From the NCBI RefSeq assembly GCF_013426915.1, contig NZ_AP023180.1, positions 744,001 through 808,000 of the forward strand: a stretch of DNA of 64,000 nt. Reading direction: 5' to 3'. Below the pieces are notes generated by a model. It was not told where the DNA came from and did no database searches. It worked only from the letters and a program-made list of their open reading frames with translations. Shown here piece after piece: positions 1 through 8,531 of the stretch. How positions within the stretch are numbered: position 1 is the stretch's first letter; every line of letters begins with the position of its first letter. This DNA is from Paraburkholderia sp. PGU19 (GTDB lineage Bacteria > Pseudomonadota > Gammaproteobacteria > Burkholderiales > Burkholderiaceae). The position numbers were made by a program, and so were the translations under genes.

Positions 1-1
1 G

Positions 2-649
2 ATGGTGAAAACCTGCGAGCCGGTCCAGTTCGATCTCGGCGACGCGCACCGCGCTTTTGACGTGATTCGCGCGGAAAGCTTCGTTGCGGGCCTGCGCGAC
101 GCGTATGCGCGCGATCCGGGCGCGCTCGGTCCGAACACGCGCGCGAACTACGAAATGGGCGCCGCGATGACGCTCGCCGACAGCGCATGGGCACAGGCGG
201 AACAGACGCGCATTTTCCGGCGTTTCCAATCCGCGTTGGACCGTTACGACGTGATCCTCTCGCCGACCACGCCCGTTTCGCCGTTCCCGTGGCGCGAGCT
301 TTACGCCGCGCAGATCAACGGGCGCGCGCAGGAAAACTACTACCGCTGGCTCGCGCTGACGTACGTCGTGACGCTGACGACACATCCCGCGCTGTCGTTG
401 CCATGCGGCGTCGATGCGGCTGGCATGCCGTTCGGCTTGCAGATCGTCGGGCCGTTTCATGGCGACCTCAAGACGCTGGCCGTGGCGCGCGCGATGGAAC
501 AGGCTTTCGACACGCACCCCGCATTGCGCCGCCCGCGTCCCGATCTGTCGCGTCTCACGCAGCCGAACCCCGCGCTGAAATCGATCGTCACCGCGCCGCC
601 CATTTTCGACTCTACCGGCGAAGCTCAGGCCGGCATGTCATCCGTCTAA
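2..649 (+). CDS. Amidase, C-terminal part (gene enters from left edge)
   Basis: This is the last ~215 residues of an amidase-signature family enzyme, which hydrolyses amide bonds in the cytoplasm. The family is usually about 450-500 residues, so the N-terminal half with the Ser-Ser-Lys catalytic triad lies outside the window, and the ATG at position 2 is just an internal Met. The visible part has the family's C-terminal features: a segment reading DVILSPTTPVSP near residues 80-91, then LTTHPALSLPCG and MPFGLQIVG. It is followed after 16 nt by a RidA-family gene and then an FAD amine oxidase, which suggests a small operon for catabolism of a nitrogen compound. The substrate cannot be told. Confidence 0.9.
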   Translation: MVKTCEPVQFDLGDAHRAFDVIRAESFVAGLRDAYARDPGALGPNTRANYEMGAAMTLADSAWAQAEQTRIFRRFQSALDRYDVILSPTTPVSPFPWRELYAAQINGRAQENYYRWLALTYVVTLTTHPALSLPCGVDAAGMPFGLQIVGPFHGDLKTLAVARAMEQAFDTHPALRRPRPDLSRLTQPNPALKSIVTAPPIFDSTGEAQAGMSSV

Positions 650-665
650 CCCAGCGATATTCACC

Positions 666-1019
666 ATGTCCAACGAAATCCAACGACTGCAAACCAACGC
701 CCGCATGAGCCAGGTGGTGATTGCCAACGGCATCGTCTATCTGTCCGGCCAGGTGCCGGACACGGCGGGCGCGTCGATCACCGTCCAGACGACGCAAATC
801 CTCACGCGCATCGACACGCTGCTCGCCTCGGCGAACGTCGACAAGACGCGTGTGCTCACCGCGAACGTGTGGCTCAGCGACCCGAAGCACTTCGAAGAAT
901 TCAACGGCGTGTGGGATGCGTGGGTGCCGGCGGGCCACGCACCGACGCGCGCCTGCGTCCAGGCCCTGTTGATGAAGCCGGGCCTCGATGTCGAAATTGC
1001 CGTGACGGCGCTCGCATGA
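666..1019 (+). CDS. RidA/YjgF/TdcF family protein
   Basis: The product is a 117-residue RidA-family protein. The family forms trimers that hydrolyse reactive enamine/imine intermediates released by PLP and flavin enzymes. The sequence shows the family N-terminal region (IVYLSGQVPD near residue 24) and the C-terminal segment ending in ALLMKPGLDVEIAVTALA; the RACVQ stretch carries the Arg that binds the substrate carboxylate in the family. It lies 16 nt after the amidase and 25 nt before an FAD-dependent amine oxidase. This fits a role in clearing the imine made by that oxidase, which is my inference. Assignment to a RidA subgroup is not possible by eye. Confidence 0.92.
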   Translation: MSNEIQRLQTNARMSQVVIANGIVYLSGQVPDTAGASITVQTTQILTRIDTLLASANVDKTRVLTANVWLSDPKHFEEFNGVWDAWVPAGHAPTRACVQALLMKPGLDVEIAVTALA

Positions 1020-1044
1020 CGTTATCGCGCGAGGATACGCAGCA

Positions 1045-2277
1045 ATGAAGTTCGATACCGTCGTACTGGGTGGCGGCATGGTGGGCGTGTCGGTTGCCGT
1101 GCATCTGCAAAAGCGCGGGCTCAGTGTGGCGCTCGTCGATCGCAAGGCGCCGGGCAACGAGACGTCGTATGGCAATGCGGGACTGATCCAGCGCGAAGGC
1201 GTCTACCCGTATGCGTTTCCGCGCGACGCCAGCACGCTGCTGCGCTACGCGCGCAACCGCTCGCTCGATGTCCGCTATCACTTCAGCGCGATGCCGAAGC
1301 TGCTGCCGTTTCTGTACCGCTACTGGCACTACTCGCGCGCCGATCGGCATACGGCCATCGCGCGCTCGTATGCGACGCTGATCGAGCATTGCGTCAGCGA
1401 GCATCGCGCGTTGATCGACGCATCGGGCGCGCAGGCGCTGGTGCGCAAGGGCGGCTGGCTGAAAGTGTTTCGCAGCGCGCGCAAGCAGGACGCCGCGTTG
1501 CGCGACGTCGAGCGCTGGCAAGCCGAGTACGGCGTCACCTTCGACGCACTCGATGCAACGCAACTGAGGCGCGCGGAGCCGTCGCTGAGCCACGCGCTGC
1601 TGGGCGCGCTGCGCTACACCGACGCCGAGTCCGTCAGCGACCCCAATGCGCTCGTCACGGCCTACGCGCGTTACTTCGAGCAGCTTGGCGGGCGCATCTT
1701 CATCGGCGATGCGTCGACACTCGAACCGCACTGGAGCGTCGACACCGATGCGGGCCGTATCGACGCGCAGTCGGCCGTCATCTCGCTCGGGCCCTGGTCG
1801 GATACCGTCAGCGCGCGCTTCGGTTACCGGCTGCCGCTCGCGGTCAAGCGTGGCTATCACATGCACTACGCGGCGCAGGACGGCGCGAAGCTGAATCAAC
1901 CCGTGCTCGACACCGAGATCGGCTACATGATCACGCCGATGGCGCGTGGCATCCGGCTGACGACGGGCGCGGAACTGGCCGCCTGCGACGCGCCGGCCAC
2001 TCCCGTGCAACTGGATGCGATCGAACCCATCGCGCGCGACACCTTCCCGCTCGGCGCGCGGCTCGACGAGCGTCCGTGGCTCGGCCGCCGTCCGTGCACG
2101 CCGGACATGATGCCGATTATCGGTCCCGCGACACGCCACAAGGACCTGTGGTTCGCATTCGGCCATGCGCACCACGGCCTGACGCTCGGCCCCGTCACGG
2201 GGCGCCTGCTCGCGGAAATGATGACGGGTGCCGCGCCCGTCGCCGACCCGCATCCGTTCCGCGCCGATCGCTTCTAA
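1045..2277 (+). CDS. FAD-dependent oxidoreductase, D-amino-acid dehydrogenase (DadA) like
   Basis: The 410-residue protein belongs to the DAO/DadA flavoenzyme family, which oxidatively deaminates amino acids or amines. The N-terminus carries the dinucleotide-binding motif GGGMVG (residues ~8-13) followed by an acidic strand end at VALVDRK. A C-terminal FAD-contact segment, RPCTPDMMPIIGP then FGHAHHGLTLGPVTG (residues ~350-390), is typical of DadA-type enzymes. It is the last gene of the amidase-RidA-oxidase operon. The product imine would be a RidA substrate. Alternatives are glycine oxidase or another amine dehydrogenase; the exact substrate is unknown. Confidence 0.88.
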   Translation: MKFDTVVLGGGMVGVSVAVHLQKRGLSVALVDRKAPGNETSYGNAGLIQREGVYPYAFPRDASTLLRYARNRSLDVRYHFSAMPKLLPFLYRYWHYSRADRHTAIARSYATLIEHCVSEHRALIDASGAQALVRKGGWLKVFRSARKQDAALRDVERWQAEYGVTFDALDATQLRRAEPSLSHALLGALRYTDAESVSDPNALVTAYARYFEQLGGRIFIGDASTLEPHWSVDTDAGRIDAQSAVISLGPWSDTVSARFGYRLPLAVKRGYHMHYAAQDGAKLNQPVLDTEIGYMITPMARGIRLTTGAELAACDAPATPVQLDAIEPIARDTFPLGARLDERPWLGRRPCTPDMMPIIGPATRHKDLWFAFGHAHHGLTLGPVTGRLLAEMMTGAAPVADPHPFRADRF

Positions 2278-2370
2278 CCCGATCGCTTTTAGCCCGATCG
2301 CTTCCAGCCCGGTTTGCCGCCCCTGGCGCCGGGCGGTACCATAGGCTCGCCTTATTTCTGAGGGACAACA

Positions 2371-2952
2371 ATGAATCCCAAGGTCGACGCCTATATCGGC
2401 AAACTCAAACAGTGGCGTGAAGAAACAGAAAAGCTCAGAGCGATCGTGCTGGAATGCCCCGTCACGGAGGAATTGAAATGGGGCGTTCCGTGCTACACGC
2501 ACGACGACAAAAACGTCGTGCTCATTCACGGCTTCAAGGAATACTGCGCGGTCCTGTTCGTCAAGGGCGCTTTGTTGAAGGACCCGAAAGGCATCCTGAT
2601 CCAGCAGACAGAGAACGTGCAGTCAGCCCGGCAGGTGCGGTTCACGAGCCTGCAGGAAATCGGCAAGCTGCAATCCGTTCTGAAGACCTATATCCGCGCG
2701 GCTATCGAAGTTGAAAAAGCCGGTCTGAAAGTGGCCCACAAATCGACCGAAGAGTTTGAGGTCGCCGAGGAATTCCAGACCAGACTCGACAAGATCCCCA
2801 GGCTCAAGACTGCTTTCGAATCACTGACGCCCGGACGGCAACGCGCCTATCTGCTCCACTTCTCGTCGGCGAAGCAATCGAAAACGCGGGAATCGCGGAT
2901 CGAGAAATGCATGCCGATGATTCTCGAAGGCAAGGGATTGAACGACGAGTAA
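2371..2952 (+). CDS. YdeI-like DUF1801/OmdA family protein
   Basis: The 193-residue protein has an N-terminal DUF1801 domain (residues ~10-120, with the characteristic LKWGVPCYTHDDKNVVLIHGF stretch beginning near residue 31) and a C-terminal YdeI/OmdA-type helical tail rich in Lys and Arg (KIPRLKTAFESLTPGRQR, ending KSKTRESRIEKCMPMILEGKG-like). No enzymatic activity is firmly known for this family; some members are linked to antimicrobial-peptide resistance. It appears monocistronic. A purine-rich ribosome site (GAGGGACAACA) precedes the ATG. Confidence 0.8.
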   Translation: MNPKVDAYIGKLKQWREETEKLRAIVLECPVTEELKWGVPCYTHDDKNVVLIHGFKEYCAVLFVKGALLKDPKGILIQQTENVQSARQVRFTSLQEIGKLQSVLKTYIRAAIEVEKAGLKVAHKSTEEFEVAEEFQTRLDKIPRLKTAFESLTPGRQRAYLLHFSSAKQSKTRESRIEKCMPMILEGKGLNDE

Positions 2953-3057
2953 GTCCGCCTGGACGCTCGAAAAGCGGCCGGCGGCGGGCAAGCGCCCCGC
3001 CGCCGCTCGCCTGCGAAACACAGCGTAAGCGAATTTTGAAGCATTTCCTTAAAAATT

Positions 3058-3094
3058 TATGTCGATAGGATGCTAACGAATAAAAATCGACATA
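3058..3094 (+). promoter_or_regulatory. Inverted repeat upstream of marR, candidate operator
   Basis: Two perfect 9-bp arms, TATGTCGAT at 3058-3066 and ATCGACATA at 3086-3094, are separated by 19 bp of AT-rich DNA and end 12 bp before the marR start codon. MarR proteins commonly repress their own operon by binding a dyad over the promoter, so this is the likely control site for the whole efflux operon. The spacing is longer than a usual single MarR site, so the arms might instead be two half-operators. Confidence 0.5.
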
Positions 3095-3106
3095 CAATCC
3101 CGGCCC

Positions 3107-3616
3107 ATGGTCAATCTCCACCTTCTACGCCGCTCCGTCAGCAGCACGCTGGTCGTCGCCGCGCGCCGCTGGCGCCGCACGAGCCATAGCGTGTTGTCCG
3201 CCTACAACGTGTCGGAGGCGTGCGCGGGTCCGCTGCTGACGGCCAACCGTCTCGGCGAGGCCGTGCGCCAGGTGACGCTCGCGGAACATGTGGGGATCGA
3301 AGGCCCGTCGCTGGTGCGGCTGCTCGATCAGCTATGCGCGGCGGGCCTCGTGCGCCGCGACGAAGATCCCGACGACAAGCGCGCCAAGACCATCACCCTC
3401 ACCGACGAAGGCCGCGCCGTCACCGCGCGCATGGAAGAGCGGCTGATGGAGCTGCGCGCGCGCGTGCTCAAAGGCGTGAGCCGCGAGGACCTGGAGACGA
3501 CGCTGCGGGTGCTGAACGCCTTCAACGCGTCGCTGGATGCTACAGTCACTTCCGACAAGGGCGCATCCGACGAGCCAGCCGCTGCCGCACGTTCCAGCAG
3601 CAAACGCAACGCATAA
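3107..3616 (+). CDS. MarR family transcriptional regulator
   Basis: The 169-residue protein is a winged-helix MarR regulator. The DNA-binding region is seen around residues 50-95: VTLAEHVGIEGPSLVRLLDQL is the helix-turn-helix, followed by the wing sequence RRDEDPDDKRAKTITLTDEG with the family Asp-x-Arg/Lys-Ala pattern. The last 20 residues are low-complexity Ala/Ser. The stop codon is 5 nt before the FUSC gene, so regulator and pump are one transcript. The ligand is probably an aromatic acid or drug exported by the pump, by analogy with AaeR/EmrR-type systems. That is inference. Confidence 0.92.
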   Translation: MVNLHLLRRSVSSTLVVAARRWRRTSHSVLSAYNVSEACAGPLLTANRLGEAVRQVTLAEHVGIEGPSLVRLLDQLCAAGLVRRDEDPDDKRAKTITLTDEGRAVTARMEERLMELRARVLKGVSREDLETTLRVLNAFNASLDATVTSDKGASDEPAAAARSSSKRNA

Positions 3617-3621
3617 CCGCC

Positions 3622-5772
3622 ATGGCCTATCCCTCAGTCCGCGACTGGCTGTTTTCCGCCAAGACGTTCGCGGCCGCGATGATCGCGCTGTACATCGGCC
3701 TTGCGCTCGAACTGCCCCGCCCTTACTGGGCGATGGCGACCGTCTATATCGTCTCGAATCCGTTCGTCGGCGCGACCCGCTCGAAGGCGCTGTACCGCGC
3801 GCTCGGCACGGCGCTCGGCGCGGCAGGCGCGGTGCTGATCGTGCCGCCCTTCGTCGAGTCGCCGTTCCTGTTCAGCACGATCGTCGGGCTGTGGACGGGC
3901 ACGATGCTCTATGTATCGCTGAACGATCGCACCGCGCGCAGCTATGTGTGCCTGCTCGCCGGCTACACGCTGCCGCTGATCGCGCTGCCCGCCGTCACCA
4001 ATCCGACCACCGTCTTCGATCTGGCCATCACGCGTACGGAAGAGATCCTGCTCGGCATCGTGGTCGCGAGTATCGTCGGCAGCGTGGTGTTTCCGAGCCG
4101 GCTCGCGCCGACGCTGGTCGAGCGCACCGACGCCTGGTTCCGCGACGCCGCGTTCTACGCGAGCGAGACGCTGTCCGGCCACATCGCGGGCGCGACGATC
4201 TCGGCCTCGCGCCAACGTCTTGCGGCCACGGTCAACGGGCTCGATTTCCTGCTGAGCCAATTGACCTACGATCACACACGGCCCGATATCGTGCGCCGCG
4301 CGCGCGCGTTGCAGGGGCGAATGCAGATTTTCCTGCCGCTGATTTCGTCGATGGCCGATCCGCTGATCGAACTGATACGGCAGCGCGGCGCGCATCCGCT
4401 CGAAGTCGAGGCGCTGCTCGCGGACGTCGCGAAGTGGATCAAGGCGCCCGCGCTCGAAGCCAAATACGCGGACGAGCCCGATCACGAAGCGGAAGCGCTG
4501 CGCGCGCGCGTCGATGCGCTGCGGCCATCCGCCGAGGCGCTCGCGAGCTGGGACGGCGCGCTGCTGTCGAACGCGCTGTGGCGTCTGGGCCAGGTCATCG
4601 ACGTCTGGCGCGATATCCGCTGCCTGCGCGCGGCCATCGTTCATGAAACCGTCCTGTGGCGGCCGCACTTTCGCCACTGGCGGCTGGGCGGCACCGAGCG
4701 CTTCTTCGACTACGGCATGATGCTGTTCTCGACGGCATCGGCCGTCGGCGCGGTCATCGTCGCGTGCGGACTGTGGATCACGTCGGGCTGGAACGACGGC
4801 GCCGCCGCCGTCACGCTCGCCGCCGTCTCCTGCTGCTTCTTCGCGGCGCTCGACGACCCCGCGCCCTCCGTCTTCAAGTTCTTCCTTGCGACCTGCGCGA
4901 GCGTCGTGCTGGCCGGGCTGTATGTGTTCGTGGTGCTGCCGCACGTGCACGATTTCGCGATGCTGGTCGTGATCTTCTCCGGGCCGTTCCTGATCATCGG
5001 CACGCTGATCCCGAGCCCGCAGTTCACGCTCGTGACGTTGCTCACGGCCGTCAACACGGCGACCTTCATCAGCATTCAGAGCGCTTACGAGGCCGACTTC
5101 TTCGTGTTCATCAACAGCAATCTGGCGGGCGTCGCGGGCTTGCTGTTCGCTTTCATCTGGACGCGCATCACGCGGCCGTTCGGCGCCGAACTCGCCGCCG
5201 GGCGGCTCACGCGTTCCGCATGGGCCGACGTCGTGGTGAGCGCGTCGACGGCTGCCATCGAAGACCAGCGCAATCTGTACTCGCGCATGCTCGACCGGCT
5301 GATGCAACTGCTGCCACGCCACGCGGCCTCGGACTCGAACCGCCATCCGTCGATCGAAAGCTTCCGCGACTTCCGCGTCGCGCTGAACGCGCTCGATCTT
5401 CGACGCACGCGCCGCAAGCTGACAGCCGACTTGCAAGGCTCCATCGATGACGTGCTCTCCGGCGTGCGGCAGTATTTCGAGCAATGTGTCGCGCGCCGCG
5501 AACGGCAGCCGGTGCCCGCCGCGCTGATCGAAACGATCGATGCCGCCGTCGCGCAAGTGACCACGCGCAACATCGCGCAGACGCAAGGCGGCACGCAGCA
5601 GGGGCAAGAGGGACAGGCAGAACACAACGCCGCGCCCGCCCCCGCTGCGCCCTCCGGCGAGCGCTGGCTGCGCGAGACGCTGCACGCGCTGGTCGGCATG
5701 CGCCTGTCGCTGTTTCCGCCGCATCCCGCGCCCGGCAGCAATCCGCCGCCCCAACCGGAGACCGCAGCCTGA
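3622..5772 (+). CDS. FUSC family inner-membrane efflux protein (AaeB-like)
   Basis: The 716-residue protein has the fusaric acid resistance (FUSC) architecture. An N-terminal membrane bundle (residues ~10-170) is followed by a soluble helical region, a second membrane bundle (~370-520) and a C-terminal cytoplasmic region with a Gln/Ala/Pro-rich tail. The start MAYPSVRDWLFSAKTF is chosen because it is the first Met in frame with recognisable FUSC sequence, and it sits 5 nt after the marR stop; the open frame extends further upstream within marR. In E. coli AaeB works with AaeA and AaeX in export of aromatic carboxylic acids. The same gene order with DUF1656, HlyD and an outer-membrane factor follows here. 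Confidence 0.93.
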   Translation: MAYPSVRDWLFSAKTFAAAMIALYIGLALELPRPYWAMATVYIVSNPFVGATRSKALYRALGTALGAAGAVLIVPPFVESPFLFSTIVGLWTGTMLYVSLNDRTARSYVCLLAGYTLPLIALPAVTNPTTVFDLAITRTEEILLGIVVASIVGSVVFPSRLAPTLVERTDAWFRDAAFYASETLSGHIAGATISASRQRLAATVNGLDFLLSQLTYDHTRPDIVRRARALQGRMQIFLPLISSMADPLIELIRQRGAHPLEVEALLADVAKWIKAPALEAKYADEPDHEAEALRARVDALRPSAEALASWDGALLSNALWRLGQVIDVWRDIRCLRAAIVHETVLWRPHFRHWRLGGTERFFDYGMMLFSTASAVGAVIVACGLWITSGWNDGAAAVTLAAVSCCFFAALDDPAPSVFKFFLATCASVVLAGLYVFVVLPHVHDFAMLVVIFSGPFLIIGTLIPSPQFTLVTLLTAVNTATFISIQSAYEADFFVFINSNLAGVAGLLFAFIWTRITRPFGAELAAGRLTRSAWADVVVSASTAAIEDQRNLYSRMLDRLMQLLPRHAASDSNRHPSIESFRDFRVALNALDLRRTRRKLTADLQGSIDDVLSGVRQYFEQCVARRERQPVPAALIETIDAAVAQVTTRNIAQTQGGTQQGQEGQAEHNAAPAPAAPSGERWLRETLHALVGMRLSLFPPHPAPGSNPPPQPETAA

Positions 5773-5806
5773 TGCGAAACCCATCTCTTACTTTCTGTCG
5801 ACGCAA

Positions 5807-6016
5807 ATGATCGGCGAAATCGACATTCTCGGCGTCTTTGTGCCAGCCGTGCTGGTGCTGATGTTCATCGCCTATCTGGTGAACCTGGTCTTGCGCAACC
5901 TGTTCGCGCGCATCGGCGTTTACCGCTTCATCTGGCACCGTTCCATTTTCGATCTCGGCATTTATGTTCTGGTGCTGGGGCTTGTCGTCATCGTTTCGCA
6001 CCGGTTCATAACGTGA
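5807..6016 (+). CDS. DUF1656 small membrane protein (AaeX-like)
   Basis: The 69-residue protein has two predicted membrane segments (residues ~9-30 and ~50-66). The N-terminal pattern IGEIDILGVFVPA is typical of DUF1656/AaeX. It lies between the FUSC and HlyD genes, as in aaeXAB-type operons, and its stop overlaps the start of the next gene by 4 nt (ATGA-type overlap), showing translational coupling. Its precise role in the pump is not established in the family. Confidence 0.9.
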   Translation: MIGEIDILGVFVPAVLVLMFIAYLVNLVLRNLFARIGVYRFIWHRSIFDLGIYVLVLGLVVIVSHRFIT

Positions 6017-7026
6017 AAAAAACCTGGTTCTCCGTCGGGCAGATTCTGCTCACTCTCATCGTCGTCGTGATCGCAGCGGTCGTGCTGTGGAAGCTGGTCG
6101 ACTACTACATGTTCGCGCCGTGGACGCGCGACGGTCACGTGCGCGCCGACGTGATCCAAGTTGCGCCGGACGTATCCGGCCTCATCACCGAGGTCAAGGT
6201 CGTCGACAACCAGCAGGTCAAGCAAGGCGAGGTGCTGTTCGTGATCGACCAGGCGCGCTATGCGCTTGCGCTGCGCAACGCACAGGCCACCGCGCAGCAG
6301 CGCCGCGCGACGCTCGATCAGGCGCGCCGCGAAGATGCCCGCAACCGCGCACTCGGCAATCTCGTCGCGCGTGAAGTGGTCGAGGAGACGCATTCGCGCG
6401 TCGAAACGGCGACGGCCGCGCTCGCCGACGCCGAAGTCGCGATCGACACGGCGCGCCTGAACCTGCAGCGCACGGTGATCGTCAGTCCTGTGGACGGCTA
6501 TCTGAACGATCGCGCGCCGCGTGTGGGCGAGTACATTTCGGCGGGACGCGCGGTGCTGTCGGTGGTCGATATGCATTCGTTCCGCGTCGACGGCTACTTC
6601 GAGGAAACCAAGCTGCACGGTATCGATATCGGCCAGCCCGTCGACATCAAGGTAATGGGCGAACCGGGCGTGTTGCGCGGCCACGTGCTGAGCATCGTCG
6701 CCGCGATCGAGGACCGCGACCGCCAGCAAAGCCAGAACCTGCTGCCGAACGTGAACCCGGCGTTCAGCTGGGTGCGCCTCGCGCAGCGCATTCCCGTGCG
6801 CGTCGCGCTCGACGAAGTGCCCGCCGACTTCCGCATGATCGCGGGCCGCACGGCGACGGTGTCGGTGCGCGGCATCGGGCCTTCGATGGGACGGCGCCCG
6901 GCGGCATCGGATGCGGCGGCTGCATCGGCTGCATCGGCTGGCGCGGGTGCTTCGACCACGGGGGCGGCTATCGTCGGCACCGCGCCGTCTAGCGCCACCC
7001 ATCCGGCCTCGGGCGCATCGCAATGA
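6013..7026 (+). CDS. HlyD family periplasmic adaptor subunit (AaeA-like)
   Basis: The 337-residue membrane fusion protein has one N-terminal membrane anchor (residues ~8-30) and then the APWTRDGHVRADV motif at residues ~36-48, characteristic of the EmrA/AaeA branch. A biotinyl-lipoyl half-motif, a coiled-coil hairpin (QATAQQRRATLDQARRED region) and a beta-barrel domain follow. The C-terminal ~45 residues are low-complexity Ala/Ser/Thr. It overlaps both neighbours by 4 nt. It should bridge the FUSC pump in the inner membrane to the outer-membrane factor encoded next. Confidence 0.93.
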   Translation: MKKTWFSVGQILLTLIVVVIAAVVLWKLVDYYMFAPWTRDGHVRADVIQVAPDVSGLITEVKVVDNQQVKQGEVLFVIDQARYALALRNAQATAQQRRATLDQARREDARNRALGNLVAREVVEETHSRVETATAALADAEVAIDTARLNLQRTVIVSPVDGYLNDRAPRVGEYISAGRAVLSVVDMHSFRVDGYFEETKLHGIDIGQPVDIKVMGEPGVLRGHVLSIVAAIEDRDRQQSQNLLPNVNPAFSWVRLAQRIPVRVALDEVPADFRMIAGRTATVSVRGIGPSMGRRPAASDAAAASAASAGAGASTTGAAIVGTAPSSATHPASGASQ

Positions 7027-8525
7027 AACGCTTCCCGTCCCTCTCGGCAACGCGCGCCGGCCTGGCGTTGCTGCCGGCTTTGCTGCCTGTTGCCCTCGCT
7101 TTGAACGGCTGCACGACGGTCGGCCCGAACTACAAGTTGCCGGAGAACGCGGCCGTCAACGCGCCGTATGCGAACGCGGCCATCGACGGCGCGGACAAGG
7201 CGCCCGTCACGCAACAGGCCGTGCCGTCGAAGTGGTGGCGTCTGTATGACGACCCGGTGCTCGATCAGCTGGTCACGGAAGCTCTGTCGTCGAACACCGA
7301 TCTGCGCGTCGCCGCGGCGAATCTCGCACGCTCGCGCGCCCAGCTCGACTTCGCGAACGAACAGGGCGGTTTTTCCGGCAAGACGTCGGCGGCCTTCCAG
7401 CGCGCGCAGGAGTCTGCCGAACAGTTTCTGCTGTCGGAAAAGATTCCCGTCGTCAACGAAGGCGCGCTGGATCTGAGCGTGTCGTATGAGATCGATCTGT
7501 TCGGCAAGCTGCGGCGCGGCGTCGAAGCCGCGAAGGCCGACGACGAAGCCGTCGAGGCCGCAAGCGACCTCGCGCGCATCACGGTCGTCGCCGATGTCGT
7601 GCGTGCCTACGTCGAATCGTGCTCGGCAGCGGACGAACTGGAGATTGCGCAGAAGTCTTTGGCCTTGCAAAAGGAACGGGTCAAGCTCACGCAGCGGCTG
7701 CGCGACGCGGGGCGCGGCAACCAGCCCGATGTGACGCGCGGCCAGACGCAGGCCGACACGCTCGCCGCCGATATTCCGCGCTTCGTCGCGCGCCGCCGCG
7801 CCGCGCAGTACCGGCTCGCGATGCTGCTCGCGCGCGCGCCATCCGATCTGCCGCCCGCCGCCCTCGCCTGCAGCCGGCTGCCGCATCTGAAGCAGCCGAT
7901 TCCCGTCGGCGACGGTGCGGCGCTGCTCAAGCGCCGCCCGGACGTGCGCCAGGCCGAACGCCTGCTGGCGGCGTCGACGGCGCGCATCGGCGTCGCGACG
8001 GCGGCGCTGTATCCGACCGTGAGCATTGGCGCATCGGCGGGGTCGGTCGGCGTTGTCGACGATCTGTTCGGCCCGACCACGAACCGCTGGGCGTTCGGTC
8101 CGCTGATCAGCTGGACGTTCCCGATCAACGGCCAGCGCGCGCGGGTCCACGAAGCGGAAGCCGCGACGGGCGGCGCGCTCGCGCACTTCGACGGCGTCGT
8201 GCTGAATGCGCTGCGCGAAACGCAGACGAGCCTGTCGACCTACGCATCCGATACGACGCGCGCCGATGCATTGCGCACCGCGTACAAGTCGGCCGTGCAG
8301 TCGGCGGACGAAACGCACCGTCTCTACGCTGCAGGCCGCGATACGTTCATCGACGATCTCGACGCGACGCGCACGCTCACGACCGTTGCCGCGCAGGTTT
8401 CGGCGGCCGAAGGCCAGGTCGCGGTCGATCAGGTGAATCTGTTCCTTGCGCTCGGCGGCGGCTGGGAAGAGGAGGAAAAGAACGACGCCAACGCGACCGC
8501 GAAAGTCGGCGCCAAGGCGGACTGA
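7023..8525 (+). CDS. Efflux outer-membrane lipoprotein, NodT/OprM family
   Basis: The 500-residue protein is an RND/MFP-type outer membrane factor of the TolC superfamily. The N-terminus is a lipoprotein signal ending in LALNGC (Cys near residue 29), followed by the family start TVGPNYK. Two OEP repeats are visible, the second including the RRPDVRQAERLLAASTARIGVA segment. It is the last gene of the marR-FUSC-DUF1656-hlyD-nodT operon and supplies the outer membrane channel. The gene ends 6 nt before the stop of the convergent hydrolase gene, leaving no room for a separate terminator. Confidence 0.94.
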   Translation: MKRFPSLSATRAGLALLPALLPVALALNGCTTVGPNYKLPENAAVNAPYANAAIDGADKAPVTQQAVPSKWWRLYDDPVLDQLVTEALSSNTDLRVAAANLARSRAQLDFANEQGGFSGKTSAAFQRAQESAEQFLLSEKIPVVNEGALDLSVSYEIDLFGKLRRGVEAAKADDEAVEAASDLARITVVADVVRAYVESCSAADELEIAQKSLALQKERVKLTQRLRDAGRGNQPDVTRGQTQADTLAADIPRFVARRRAAQYRLAMLLARAPSDLPPAALACSRLPHLKQPIPVGDGAALLKRRPDVRQAERLLAASTARIGVATAALYPTVSIGASAGSVGVVDDLFGPTTNRWAFGPLISWTFPINGQRARVHEAEAATGGALAHFDGVVLNALRETQTSLSTYASDTTRADALRTAYKSAVQSADETHRLYAAGRDTFIDDLDATRTLTTVAAQVSAAEGQVAVDQVNLFLALGGGWEEEEKNDANATAKVGAKAD

Positions 8526-8531
8526 GCCGCT

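Noticed and set aside
3634..5784. 716-codon open frame on the minus strand opposite the FUSC gene
   Set aside because: It is an Arg/Glu/Gln-rich antisense frame, a usual by-product of high-GC codon bias, with no recognisable motif, while the plus strand encodes a clear FUSC protein.
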